In this document: positions 50,801 to 63,062 of the stretch, piece by piece | Position numbering within the stretch: the stretch's first letter is position 1 | Layout of the letters: every line of letters begins with the position of its first letter | DNA from: Adineta vaga | Lineage: Eukaryota > Rotifera | Direction of reading: 5' to 3' | Length of the DNA: 64,000 bases | NCBI GenBank assembly: GCA_021613535.1 | Contig: CP075494.1 | Span: 13,578,001-13,642,000, forward strand | Program-made: the position numbers and the translations under genes | Notes under the pieces: generated by a model | Databases searched by the model: none | The model's input: the letters and a program-made list of their open reading frames with translations, nothing else | What the model was told of the DNA's origin: nothing

Positions 50801-53800
50801 CAGCTTGTGTACCAAGTTGAAGAAAGAATTCTTTATATTCATGAAATTCTGTATCTAATGAGAAGATAAATGGAGGAATTTCATCTGTAATAGGAAGATT
50901 TAAACAGAAATATTTGGCCGCAAGAAATTGTCGACGTGTTCGAGAGTAGATGAATTCTCGATCTTCTAATTCTTTATAGATTTCAGTTCGACGTTCGGGT
51001 TTAATTTCATGTTGAAAATAATTATAGATAGATTTCAATGCTGGAATAAGTATCTCATCGATGACATGTTGTGTAATAGTTGTTGAAGGAGCTTTTGGAT
51101 CACTAGAGAGAAAGAATAAGAATGGAAATAATAGGAAACAAACAAAAAACAAACTTGAATTGTTGATTTTTCAATGAAAATTTCTTTGCTAAATTAGCAA
51201 GATTCTTTTGTACTAATGCATAAGAAGGTTTTTTATTTAATTTGAAAAATTCCAAGGCATTTTCATCGATGGTTTCTTTTTGATCATTAACATCATTATA
51301 ATGTTCCAGACGAATAAATTCCGGTAATAAATATGACGATGTCCAACATAATTTAGCATCTTTAATCAATTCACCATCGCTTAATTTAATACATGTAAAA
51401 CGAAAATGATCGGCAACATTTGTATCCGAACAATTACTATATGGTTCATGTAATTGTAATAAGTCATCATGATCCGCATGCATCTGATATGGTTCAAGAA
51501 ATTTATAATCTAAGATTGAATTATCATAACGTGTCCAATTACTTAAGAGATGTTCATATAGATATTTCGAACGTTTACGTTGTTCGTTTGTCCAACCTTC
51601 TTGTTTTACATTCAATTGAATTGATTCCATGATTTGTTTACATTTATCTGTTGAAATATATGATCGAAGGCCGCATTCTTTGAGAAATTTCAGTAATGTT
51701 GGTGTATGAAATTGTTCATCAGGAAAATGATGAACACCTAAGATGGAACGAATGTTTTTGATATTTGGATCGTATAATTCATAGACTGGACAGATTTCTG
51801 GTGGATCACGCTAGAATGAGAAAGGCAAAGAATTGGCATAGAATGTTTGATATTTTGTCTCTTACTGATGATCGAGCAATTCCTGTTGGTGTCTTTTGTA
51901 AACAATCATTATTATTTGTAGAGGTTTGTGTAAAAATTTCTAATAAATCATGTAATTGTTTTTTACATTGTTCTTTTTCATGTGGAAATAATTTCTCTTC
52001 AATTTCTTCGATGAAATATTTCAAAAGATTTGCTTGAGATTTCACATCAAGTTTACGAAAATATGGTAAACATAATTGTAAGAAGATTTCCAAATCCGAT
52101 AGAATATTGAATCGAATATGTGAAAAGATTTTACTTAAGGGTTCGATTTTCTTTTGCATGAGAAGAACAGTTTTCTTTTCATGAAATTGTTCACTGAAAA
52201 AATTACGTTTAAATGAACGACGAATAATATTTGCCCATTCTTCATGTAAAACATAAACATGTGCAAAGTTTTCTAATGAACAACATTGTTGTATGGGAAT
52301 TTGTTGTTGTTGTTTATCATCGGATGAAACAATACCCCAGATTGGTTTGTAGATTTTCAGTTCGCGAAGTTTTTGAAAATTACCTTGATAACCATGAATA
52401 AGAAAATCATTGAAATATTTTAATATAATAACAATATCATCATCGGATAGATTATTGGTTATTTGTGTATGTTTATTTGATTCGAGAAGAAATTCTAAGA
52501 CGATATTAGGATTTAATTCATCCATATTTTCAACTAATTGTGGATTTATATGTGGATCATCGAGACGTGCTAAGATTGATTCAAGTTTTTTATTTCCAAA
52601 GATCTTGGGAAATAAACGTGAAGTTGCTGTTGTTGTTGTTGTTGTTGTCGTCGTTGAAAGATTTGATGGCACCGTTTGAGATTCAATTAATGGAGTTGGC
52701 GGAGTGGATGAGATTGTTGCAGTGGCTGTAACGGTTGGAAGTTTTCGTACTTTAACACCACCTTTAAGACAAACACGTCGATCAATTGATGGATGAACGT
52801 AATGTTCATCCTGTGACGATGATGATGATGATGGATTTGACACTGAAAAAGAAACAAACAAATACATAGATATATATGAAATATTCGATGGAAAAAAGAT
52901 CTTCTTTATTCAAAAAACTCATTTACAGTTAACTGAAGATGGAAATTTGAAGACAATTGTGTGATTACTCCGTTTCAATGGTGTCGTCGACATTCTCTCC
53001 TGTGTCGCGATGCTTGGTTATAATAATACTGTACTGTCTGTATGCTAAAAAATGCTACCACAACAACCAACAATTGTGTCAATAGATGGAAGCGCGATAA
53101 GATGACTGACAGAATCGAGAGAGAAGAAAAGGAATTGTGTATTCGTTTCTTTAAATATAACCAAGAAGAAAAAGAAGAAGAAGAAAGCAATGATGCTGAC
53201 GACGACAAGGTTAGAACAATAATAATGTAAACTACAGTCGCATTGATATTAAATGTATTGTATATTCAGTCAAGTATTCGTAAAAGGTACTGATGAAATG
53301 ATGAGGTTTGTATATGCTTATATTTAATTGAATAGATCAATGATTTTACATCATATTTGAGAAGGATCGAGAATATATATATGACAAGTCATGGATGACC
53401 TAACTTGCGTCGACGACAGGTTTGATATGCATATATGTATATATATATAGAGATAGATAGATATATATGATATGGGAGAAAAAGAAGTGTATATTGACTA
53501 ATTAAATTGATTACATTGACAACTTACACATTTGTTCTCTTTCAAATGGATAGAAAAATAATGTCGAACCAGGATGAAGAACACAATCAACATTTGGTAA
53601 ATGTAAACTAATATTTGCATTTAAAATATTCGAATATTGTTCAATTAATAATGCATAAATATTTTGTAATAATGTTAAATCATCTTTATCTATTGGTTTA
53701 GTTCCATATTTTTTCTTTATTTGTTCAATAATATTCAAAAGATCTTTTCCTTCAACTTGAATTTTAATTTGTAAAAGATCTAAGAAGAAATTCTTGTAAT

Positions 53801-56800
53801 GTTTATGTAATGACATTGATATGGGATAATAATATGGTTTTAAATTATTCGATATTGATGTTCGACTTGGTGCTTGCCATAATAATTGAGATAAAGATAA
53901 AAATAGATAAGTATCTGTAGATGATGAATCATTCATATAGATCAAACGACGTTGAGAGAAAAATTCACGGATATCTCGAATACATTGTTCTAATTGATTG
54001 GATGTCATAGATGATGAACGATATTCAAAAAGATGTTCACTGGATTTTAAATGAGGAAAACAGAATGATTGAATATAATCATAGAGTGTATAACTCATGT
54101 CTAAAGAAAAACAAAAACAAAACAAAATTCATGAGATAATGTCTGGAATTAATCATGTAGCAACAATTGAATACTCAAGAGAGATGTCGATCATATAGAT
54201 GAAAGGTTTTGTTTTTTTTTACTTAGGGAATGTTATTTCCGTTGAATATGAAACAAAGAATTTTCTTTCGTATTGATCGCTCATAGGAGAATTGTTAAGG
54301 TTAGAAAAAGAAAATGAAATATGTATGCTTCTTTCGAAGAATCTTACCGAGAATATATTTTGATGTTATTTGATGATTATAAATGGCTGAACTTGGTCCG
54401 TTAATAACTGTTAATTTTGTTAATTCATCAAGTTGTTTTAAAACATCTCGTAATTCAATTTTAGTTGTATCATCTAATCCAAGAAAATGTTCGACTTGTT
54501 TGGTTATTGTCGGTTGTTCTTGTGCATTTTTAGATTGTTGAGCAATAGGCCATGAACAACAAACTAATTGTTCATATTGTTGAGATAAAATATCTTTTGG
54601 TTTAAATAAACGACCAATGTATTTATCACCCATCCATATTAAACTAATTCCATTTAATTCGTGTGGTCTTTGTTTTATTGGTATAAACGGTAACTCTCGA
54701 AGTTGTACTGATGCACGTGTTCGTGCTTCTTTGTCATGAAGTGCTTCATGTGTATTAGAAGTTGATGATTGAGAATTCGATGGTTTATCACGTGAAAGCG
54801 AAGTAGATTGTCGTGAACGACGATCAGTTGAATCATCATTTTCATCATATGTTCGTGTTGTATTTGAAGACGATATGGAAAGCATATCATTAAGAATTTG
54901 TAGAAGTGCTATGGAACGTTCATGTGCTAAATCATAATCTCGCATACGTTGAATTGATTCACAACGTTCGACAAGTTCAGGCCAAGTGACAAGATTATCA
55001 TCACATTTCATTCCTAGAAGAAGAAAAAAAAACAGAAATTTATAAACTAGACTGACATTTATTGATAGAACATGTCGTTGACAAGAAGAGCTTGATTTTC
55101 ATCTCTAAGGTAAATGTTTATTTTCCTTCTCGTCTATTCTTACCAAGTAATTTCAAAACATTCAATCGATCTTCTCGTAAATAAGAATCTTGTCCACCAT
55201 ATGGAAATAACGAATCAATATCCGAATATAAAGATGCTAAACGACAATATGGATGAATTAATTTCGATGGTTTATTTAAAATTCTTCCATTTGGTGTACA
55301 TGGAATACAACAATGTTGTTTGAGAATATTTAACATTAAAGCATCAGCATGATCTAATGCAAAGAGAACCAATGTATCTTTCACATTTTTTGGCAGAACA
55401 TTTAAATTTGGTAAAAGTAAATCATTATAAGCACGATAATGATCGTAAAGATTCTTTTGATATTCTACACCTGACATTTTACGAATGAAATAATCTTCTT
55501 CGGTTAATAATTGACATTTTTTCTCTTTGGAAATAGTTGTTAAGGCTTGAACAACAATTTCTTTTACATTATTTTGTTTATTGAAAATATCTAAGAAAGT
55601 AAAAGAAAAGAGATGCAATGAAATGTAGAGAAAAAAAATCATACCTGGAAGATAGAGATAAATTTTATCATCAGATAAATCTAATGTACTAGAAAATGTA
55701 ATTCGTGTTTGTTCATCAGGAACCGTTTTTGTTGGCATTGTCTTCGTATTTTTCGTTTCGAAATCATTGATTATTTGTAATAAACGACGATCATTTGTAT
55801 ATGTTTCTTTTATCCATTTAAATAGATTTTCATCATAAATTTGTTGATTACGAATGATATCTTCTAATTTCGCACTGTCCGGATGATGTTTAACACCCAT
55901 GGATTCAAAAAATTTTCGATAATTATATAATTCATATGGAAGAATTTGAACATAGGGTGCTAATGGATGAGTTTTATCAATTAAATAGATTTGATTAGAT
56001 GTAGAAAATCCATTTGTACCATTCCATATCCATTCATTTAAATCACATATACGCATTTCTTTTAAAATATCATTAGAATTATTCATATGTGATAAAGTAT
56101 CATATAAACGTTTGCATAGATTTAAATAATCAAATGTTTCACTTTTTTGTTCATGAGAAGAACATTTGAGATAACATAGAACAATACATTTCAATTGTTT
56201 AATTAATAAATCAAGTTTTATTTCACGCATATCGATTAATAAACGATTTGATGTCGAATTTAATGTACGTGACGATGAAAGAAAATTTTCCGGAAGATCA
56301 AGAGATGAAACAAGTGCTGTAGCACCGATCAAGAAAACATTTGATTTATCACATACTTCACGTGGTGTAACAAATGGACGACGAGAATCAATTGAACCTA
56401 AATCAGATTTACAGTGAAACATCGAATGAAAAATGTTATATAATTGAAAGAAAAATTTCAAATTAGAACCTTGAAAAAGAAAGAGAAAAACGTTTTGGTC
56501 ATTTCTTTCGAATTCTACCTTGAATTTTCATTCAATTAGTTATTTCAATTTCGATCAAATGAATAATTATCAAAACGAAACGTTCGATATCATCATCGAA
56601 AAATAATTGCTTGAAATCATACTCAAACAAAACAAAAAAAGAAAACGAAGTTTTTACCTTGCCATGTTAATGTTGATGGATAGGAATTTGGTCTTTCAAG
56701 CATAACTGGTATCCATTGTGTGATATTTAAATATTGTTTTAAACTAATTCGTTTTGTTTGAGAATAATCATCGATTAATTTCGCATTTTGATTTAAAATA

Positions 56801-59800
56801 TCAATAATAAAATCTGCTAATAAGAACATTAATGAACGTTTACCATTGGCTGCTGATTCTTTTATTGTTAATTCACATATATCAATTAATTCATCGCATT
56901 TTATATCATAGAATTGTTTTAATTTTAAATGTTTAAGTAATGTTATATGTTCATTTGTTGAACAAATATCAATCGATGGTAAATATTTTGATTCAAATAA
57001 GATTAGAAATTTTTCTTTATTATTCACATGAAATGATGTTGGATCAAACATTTGTTGACATGAACAGAGTTCACCTTTTCGATTAGGAAATAATCGACTT
57101 GTTGATAATGTATCTTGACAAACAACATCTGTTAAAATCAAATTGGCACAATTCGATAACAACCATTTGCCTAGAGAAAACACAAAAGAAGATTTAAATT
57201 AGCAAAATATCTGACAGATGTTAACATTTTCGACATTTATCAGAAGGACAGACTATTATCCTTGAAAGAGAAAAATAGATTTATTCATGCATAGATTCTC
57301 CACGCATAAGCGCCTTGTCAAAAACCGTGAATAGACAAAGTCTAGTCGATTATTAAATCTTGATATTATAATGCAAAAAAAACCCGTGATAAATAGTTCA
57401 AAGTTTTCTTTTTTTTTTGCTAGTGACTTCAATTTTTCGAAGGACATTCATGTTCGAGGTCAATTGATAAAGAAAATCAAACCTTTCAACTTCTCAATAT
57501 GAAATCAATGATTTTCAAATGAAAAGAAAACGATTTGTATATCTAATGCATAATTCCTAATATCTCAATAAACAAGTTCTTCTGGTTGACTTGAAGGTCT
57601 TTCTTTTTCATTTCATATGTATATTTATTTACCTAAAAATGCCATTTTTTGTTGATCATTCTTCAATAATGTATTCATTGTTGATGCAGTTTGTATCGGA
57701 TGTTGTTGTTGCTGTTGGATATTTAATTGTTGTTGTTGTTGTTGTTGTTGACCAATTGTTGTGATAAGATATCTAGCAACATGTGTAAAATCATGGATAA
57801 CATAACCTAATTTATCTAATAAGATTCGCGAATCACTATCAGTTACATGAATACATTGTTTTGGTGGTTGTAAATCACAAGGTAATTTTGTTCCAGATTC
57901 ATAAATATACAGAATATTATTTAAACTAATATATCGATATTGTTGTTGATTGTTATCAACACCTAAAAATGCATTATCAAAAATAGGTAATTGTTTAATA
58001 CATTGAATATTGGAATCATCTAGTTGTTGTGTCATGATACGTGATAAATATTGTCGTAATAATTTCATATCATGTTCATTTAATAATGTATTAAATTCAT
58101 GTTGAATTTTCAATTGTGTAAAATGTCTCAAACGACATTTAAAGATTTGTAAAAGACCGAGACAAGATAATTGAGGAACATATTCTTCAATTGATTTATG
58201 TCGACGAATAATTTCAGGAAATGGTTCAATACAATAAAAATTTAATTTCAAAAGTATTTTTTGAATAGCTAAATCATCTTTACTTGGAACAATAGGTAAT
58301 TGAATAAGGCCAATATTTTTCGATAATTTATATAATGATATACTACTATTTGCTGTGGAAGCACCAATAGGACGTGATAGAGGTTGTAAATAGAGTATAT
58401 TCGTATTTTCTAACATGGAAAGATCATTAGGAAGTTTTTCATTGATATATTTCCAGAGATTTTCAAGCCATTCAATGTTGTAATAATCATGATTTCTAGG
58501 CCATTGAATACAATCATCACCACGACGCCATTCTCGTGGTAACATAACTAAATCAGCGAAATCTTTGCTCGGCATTGATTGAAGTTGAGTACGATCTAGG
58601 ATATAAACATGTATATTAGTTTTGTTTATGAATCATTTCAATGATTCGATTAGAATGTCAAAATAAATCTCATCAAATATTCTCGTTATTCTTTATGCAA
58701 ATAGTGTCTTTTCGAGAGAGAGAAAAAAAACGAATCAACATTCCTTTTTTTTTCTTCATAATATTATTCCCTAATGACCATATCCAAGACAGCAGCTGAT
58801 ACCTACTCATCGCTTCCTTTGCTTGTATGTGTATGTGTGTCTGTATTTAGTGGAGAAATCTATGTATGGCAAGTCAATTCATTAGCATACTCGATTAATC
58901 AGTAAATGTCAACAATATTCTTTCTCGCTCTCCATATATATAGATATATGTATGTTTAAATATATATGTTCGTCTAATCCTATCAATGTACATTCTATGT
59001 CTAGCTTTATTTAGTAGAAAAAACAAAACGATAATGTCAGTCAATTACATTCATTCATTTTGTAGAAAAACTGACAATTATTTCTCATCGATAAGATTTC
59101 TTTGAAAAAGAAGGAAGGAAAGAAAGAAATCCGAACGTTTTCATGATCAATACTGAAATAAGATCTTGTTCTCATTGTCAACTGCTAAACTATAATTTAT
59201 CGCATCAATGATATCTTGATCTTTGTTATTCATCAATCATTTCTTTCAATTTTTTGTTAAAGATGAAAAATCTACATTCTTTTGTTGCTTAATGATTATC
59301 ATTAACTATCTTAGTCTTTCATTAATATATGATCTTATCGATGATGTGAAGTAAAAACGGATGATTAGATTAACTTTACAATTGTTTATACGAACAAATT
59401 AGTACGAGATTAGATCATTGAAAAAAAGAACGAAAGGAAGAAGAAATTTCTCGTAAATGAAAAGTTGATTTGCTCATAAATTATAAATCGAATCTTCTTT
59501 CAATTAAACATAATGATACATTGCCTTGATTCAACGACGAAACAAAAAACGAAAAAAAACGAAAATGGTATGCTTGACAACCTACATACACACGTTTATT
59601 TGCTTCGCTCTTTGATATATTTAAGTGTCCTTCTGAGCAATAAAGGCGTTTGCTTCGTCAAAAGAAGGAGGAGAAGAAGAAGAAGAAAAAGAGGGGCAAA
59701 AAAGCAATCAGACACTTTTTTGTATATGTGTGGTTTCGAAGCTTGAGAATCGATCAATGTCTTTATTGACGTCGTTCCTCGTGTCAAGACAATAGTAACA

Positions 59801-60799
59801 ATGTAGAATAGAAATGAAAAGTATACATATGTTTAAATAATCGATTAACGAAGAAAACGGAATGTTTTTAGTTTGATAACAGTGAGTTGAAGGTCTTTGA
59901 AGAAAAATCGATTTAAATATTCATTCTTTTACATACAAAACGAATTTGTTCAACAATAAAAAAACGATTTTTCAGTATTTATAAACCTTGTCATACCGTA
60001 ATGTGAACAATCATTTTTTGTTGTCACATTTATCAAGGATGACTGACAGTTTTTTTTTACTGACATTTGCTTAACACATATGAATATATGTATGTGTATA
60101 CATATTGCATATCGATGAATCAACATAAAAATGTTGAAAAATTGTCAAGCTTGAAGATTCACTAGGGATATTTATATATATTCAAGTACGAACTGTTCAT
60201 CGTGTCTAAGAATGAAATTCAATCCTATTCGAAGGCTAAAGATTATCTTCTGTATATATATATGTAGTTACTCGTTTTTGCTGTTTGCTCTAGTAAATAA
60301 TCAATATAGAAACCTTCTGTACATGTTCGCATACTGAGAAGAAGAAGTAGAAGAAGAAGAAGAAGAAGAAATCCGAGAAATGTTGCACAATTTGTGGTAT
60401 GTGCAGCTAATTAGTGGTTGAAATAAAAGACACAACTGTTTTGAAGATACACGCACCCTCTTCATATTGTTGTGGTTTTGATGTTGGTGTTGGAGTAGCT
60501 GTGGCGATATTGCGTGACGAAAGATAAATATTTGGTGTTGGTGTCAGATCCCAAGCGGAAAGAAAACGCGGTCGATGCTGTTGTAATGGACCTAAGTAGG
60601 ATGAGGACAAAAGTGGTGGTGGTGTACGAATACGATGTTGATGATGCTGTGGAAATACGAGTGGAGCTCGATGTAAATAACGTGCAGATGTTGATGTTGA
60701 ACGATTTCCGTTCGTCGTCTGATGTCGTGGATTAGTATTAGATGAGAGTTGTTCGTAACGATTGGGTATCGTTGCTGAAAAGTGATATCGTGAATCCAT
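47024..60799 (-). CDS. SACS: Sacsin-like co-chaperone (sacsin repeats, J domain, HEPN), 2,978 aa, 14 exons
   Basis: Minus-strand exons 60799-60457, 58595-57633, 57170-56658, 56469-55645, 55590-55144, 55013-54348, 54100-53528, 52842-51866, 51810-51155, 51102-49439, 48993-48121, 47853-47696, 47357-47150, 47094-47024 sum to 8,937 nt (2,979 codons) with every phase matching. Order: a Pro/Ser/Thr-rich N-terminus; sacsin-repeat segments (residues about 115-2540) with motifs such as LPREWRRGDDCIQWP, QWIPVMLERPNSYP, CIPCTPNGRILNKPSKLIHP; a low-complexity Ser/Thr region; a J domain (about 2620-2690, WHPDKNPG); and a HEPN domain (about 2838-2975). Known sacsins assist protein quality control and intermediate-filament organisation with Hsp70. 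Human sacsin is much longer (about 4,580 aa) with three full repeats, a ubiquitin-like domain and Hsp90-like ATPase folds; none of the latter two are visible here. The first exon is less certain than the rest. Confidence 0.87.
48555..48760 (-). other. J domain of the sacsin-like protein
   Basis: Within exon 48993-48121. The helix II region ends LLLKWHPDKNPG, with intact His-Pro-Asp, the motif that stimulates Hsp70 ATPase activity. It is followed by helix III (RFAAEVFKHLRKQIDHFE). The spacing and the FKHL motif match the sacsin J domain more than generic DnaJ proteins. Confidence 0.9.
48994..49438 (-). other. Intron of the sacsin-like gene (445 nt) with TATACA repeats
   Basis: Donor GTAGGA and acceptor CTATAG. 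Contains an imperfect ATATACAT tract (about 49301-49382). Confidence 0.6.
52621..52655 (-). repeat. ACA repeat encoding a poly-Thr tract in the sacsin-like protein
   Basis: GTT repeats on the given strand encode about nine consecutive Thr residues within a Ser/Thr/Pro-rich linker at the start of exon 52842-51866. Confidence 0.8.
52843..53527 (-). other. Intron of the sacsin-like gene (685 nt)
   Basis: Bounded by donor GTAAG at 53527 and acceptor TTTTTCAG at 52843. It contains AT/GATA-rich simple sequence (about 53430-53475). ORFs inside are low-complexity. No extra exon is supported. Confidence 0.65.
57171..57632 (-). other. Intron of the sacsin-like gene (462 nt)
   Basis: Donor GTAAAT and acceptor CTCTAG. 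A 63-codon ORF inside has no supporting signal. Confidence 0.65.
57700..57752 (-). repeat. CAA/CAG repeat encoding a poly-Gln tract in the sacsin-like protein
   Basis: GTT/GTTGCTGTT runs on the given strand encode two Gln runs (Q7 and Q5) interrupted by LNI, in the second exon. This lies near the end of the first sacsin-repeat segment. Length polymorphism would be expected. Confidence 0.8.
58596..60456 (-). other. Long first intron of the sacsin-like gene (1.86 kb)
   Basis: Contains GAA-repeat tracts (near 60340-60371 and 59664-59693) and AT-rich sequence. No exon with sacsin motifs, and in particular no Hsp90-like ATPase segment, was found on the minus strand. Confidence 0.6.
60457..60799 (-). 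other. First coding exon used in the sacsin-like model
   Basis: Encodes MDSRYHFSATIPNRYEQ, followed by an Arg/His/Pro/Thr-rich, probably disordered segment ending KPQQYEE. The donor is GTGCGT, weaker than the gene's other donors, and the following intron (1,861 nt) is about thirty times longer than most. The ATG context (acaATGG) is good. Confidence 0.6.
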
Positions 60800-61022
60800 T
60801 GTATCTTTATTTGAACACACGCATATACACGGTGTATAGAGTAGATTTTTTTTATTTCAGGCTAGACAATGAGTGTAATCATCATCCTCAATCTTCACCT
60901 TCTTCTTCTTCTCCTCTTCGTTCGTAGTCCGCGTGATGAAGAAGAGGAGTAGTAGGAGAGTGACGACGTATGTACAGGGACGTCATCGTAAAAAACCTGT
61001 ATGAATATACGTAAGAGAAATT

Positions 61023-61026
<4 letters not shown>

Positions 61027-61086
<60 letters not shown>

Positions 61087-61098
61087 TGTGTGTGTGTG
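61027..61098 (+). repeat. (AG)n then (TG)n compound microsatellite
   Basis: An uninterrupted AG run of about 58 bases (61027-61084) is followed by TG repeats to about 61098. It lies between the two candidate first exons of the sacsin-like gene. Confidence 0.95.
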
Positions 61099-61170
61099 CG
61101 TATATGTGTAAGAGAATATATGCAAACGCAAATGATGTCGTTGATGAGAGGAAGGACCAGTAAAGATAGA

Positions 61171-61222
61171 AGAAAAAAGAGACAGAGTAGTAGAAAAAAG
61201 AGACAGAGTAGTAGAAAAAAGA
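61171..61222 (+). repeat. 21-bp tandem repeat (about 2.5 copies)
   Basis: Unit AGAAAAAAGAGACAGAGTAG plus T, at 61171-61191 and 61192-61212, with a partial third copy. Purine-rich, next to the AG microsatellite. Confidence 0.85.
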
Positions 61223-62716
61223 AGAGAAAAGAAATAGAGAATAGTACATATACATTCAATATGAGGAAGAAGAGCAATACCATCACTCTCTTTCTCCTAG
61301 TATTTTTTTCTTCCTCCTCTCTATTTACTATTCTTACAATAATGCTAACATTGCACCGGTATACTAAAGCTGTCTGTGTAATGTCATCACATAATGAAGT
61401 TGTTTTAGGATGATAATGGTCAAAGATTTTTACGTAATCTCTTTATCACGCGTTTGTTATTCAAACGTAAATGGAATAAAAACAATTCATAGATGAACAA
61501 AACTAGTCAGACACACGTAGGACAGCATACATTGTTACATTATTTGATTAATCTTCTTATTAACTAGATCAACTCGTCAGATAAACGCATTTATTTCTTT
61601 ATGCTTCTATGCATAAAACCTTCAATAAAGAAAACCTTTTTATTTCGTCTTTCTCTATACCTATATCTCTATAAAATAAGACAAATTTTGTGCGCATGTC
61701 TATTGATTACCTTGAGACAACTTCATTAATTATTAAATGATGAATCTCAATCAAGGAATCCCCTCTTTTTTTTTCTTCTACCCTTTATCATTAACACATA
61801 CCGTGACGAAGACAAACTGTACATGGTGATGTCAATTGTCCTTTTTGATATTTAAATGAACAAGTTCGTAATGTCAATTTCGGTAGTAAATGAAGATTAT
61901 CCGATGAAAAGGAAAGATTCCAATGTGAACGTGCAAAGATTTTTTTCGACATTTGTCATAGAAGAAATAAACCTAACAATAATAATCTCGAAAGATCATG
62001 TCTATTTATATACATATGATAAAGAACAAATGGATTACAACATCTTCGTCAAGAAACCGGTGAAACGTATCGCGACAATATATCATCTTTAATACTTGTC
62101 CTAGTTTTCCGGACAAAACTATTAGACTTTCTTAATGAAACTAACCAGATGTTTGATGTATAATTACATAAAAATATATATATTTATGTAAATATCTTTT
62201 TGCTTTCTTTTCGTTTATCTCTGCCTTGATTTTTCAAGTTCATTCACTACACTAATATACAGCATGCATCACTTCAAATGCATTGACGCATAGATCATTT
62301 TCTATTATCAATTTGCATATGATCAAATTTAACAAAAACCGAAGACGAAGAAAAGAAATCGACGAGTGTACAATCGAACGAATGAAAAAGAAAGCGTATA
62401 CACAATTGGTTTGATTGTAATGTGTATGTATATGTACTTATAATAACGAGCCATCGCGTTTCTGATGTATATTTTTCATGAAAAGAATGACGAGAGAGAG
62501 ACAAAATGAAAGACTTTTAAATGTATTTTTAACTCTCAGACATAGACATTCTCAAGGATTTCTGTTATTGAAAGAAGAATATTTACCCGTTTGTTTTATC
62601 GGTATGTCGATTATCTGGTTTGCAATTGATATTCCTGTCTTATCTGTATTTTTTTCTTTGCTATTCCCTATGAAAAGATAAATATACAAAAGCGAGTAAG
62701 CGATCCATTATCGTAC

Positions 62717-63062
62717 CGATATCATTTAGCGGTTGTTGATATTCTTCGACAGTTTGCTCTTGTACATTGATTGGCGATTGTTGTGCAAGAGTTTTAACAA
62801 GATCAAGATCAAGTGAAACTGGTCGTTTCATACGTTTTTTTAACCAACCACGTCCGATACACATGGGTATAGGTGTTTGTTGTGTGTTGATATTAAGTTG
62901 TGATTTATAATGTTGAGATTCTTTGGAAATTGGTAATGTATTATTGGTTGTTGTTGCTGTTTTATTTCGAAATATTGACAGATTTCTTGTCGAAAGAAAA
63001 TGACTAAGAAATGCATTGCGTTTTTTTGGTCCATTTGCGCTGCCTGGAGTGGCTGATGCCAT
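62717..63062 (-). CDS. Candidate alternative first coding exon, sacsin-like gene or separate gene
   Basis: ORF starting MASATPGSANGPKKRN with a good context (tcaATGG), ending at a GTACGA donor after 115 codons + 1 base (phase 1). The basic N-terminus includes IGRGWLKKRMKRP. The phase-1 end with G would join the sacsin exon 58595 in frame (N-D-I-D-R-T-Q). It could also splice to a weak acceptor at 60805-60806 upstream of the other first exon, again in frame. It may instead belong to an unrelated minus-strand gene; there is no domain to decide. Confidence 0.45.

Larger units (their letters stand above)
60800..62716. other. Region between candidate first exons (about 1.9 kb)
   Basis: Holds the compound microsatellite, the 21-bp repeats and AT-rich sequence. 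Plus-strand ORFs at 61021-61413 and 61856-62092 are repeat-derived or lack any recognisable domain. It probably contains promoter and 5' UTR or intron sequence for the sacsin-like gene. Confidence 0.5.

Noticed and set aside
59513-59787. Overlapping ORFs on both strands in the long sacsin intron
   Set aside because: Both are driven by GAA/TTC simple sequence (poly-Arg or poly-Leu). No splice signals place them in the gene.
61021-61413. 130-codon plus-strand ORF starting in the AG microsatellite
   Set aside because: Its first 20 or so codons are Arg-Glu repeats from the microsatellite, and the rest has no similarity to known domains.
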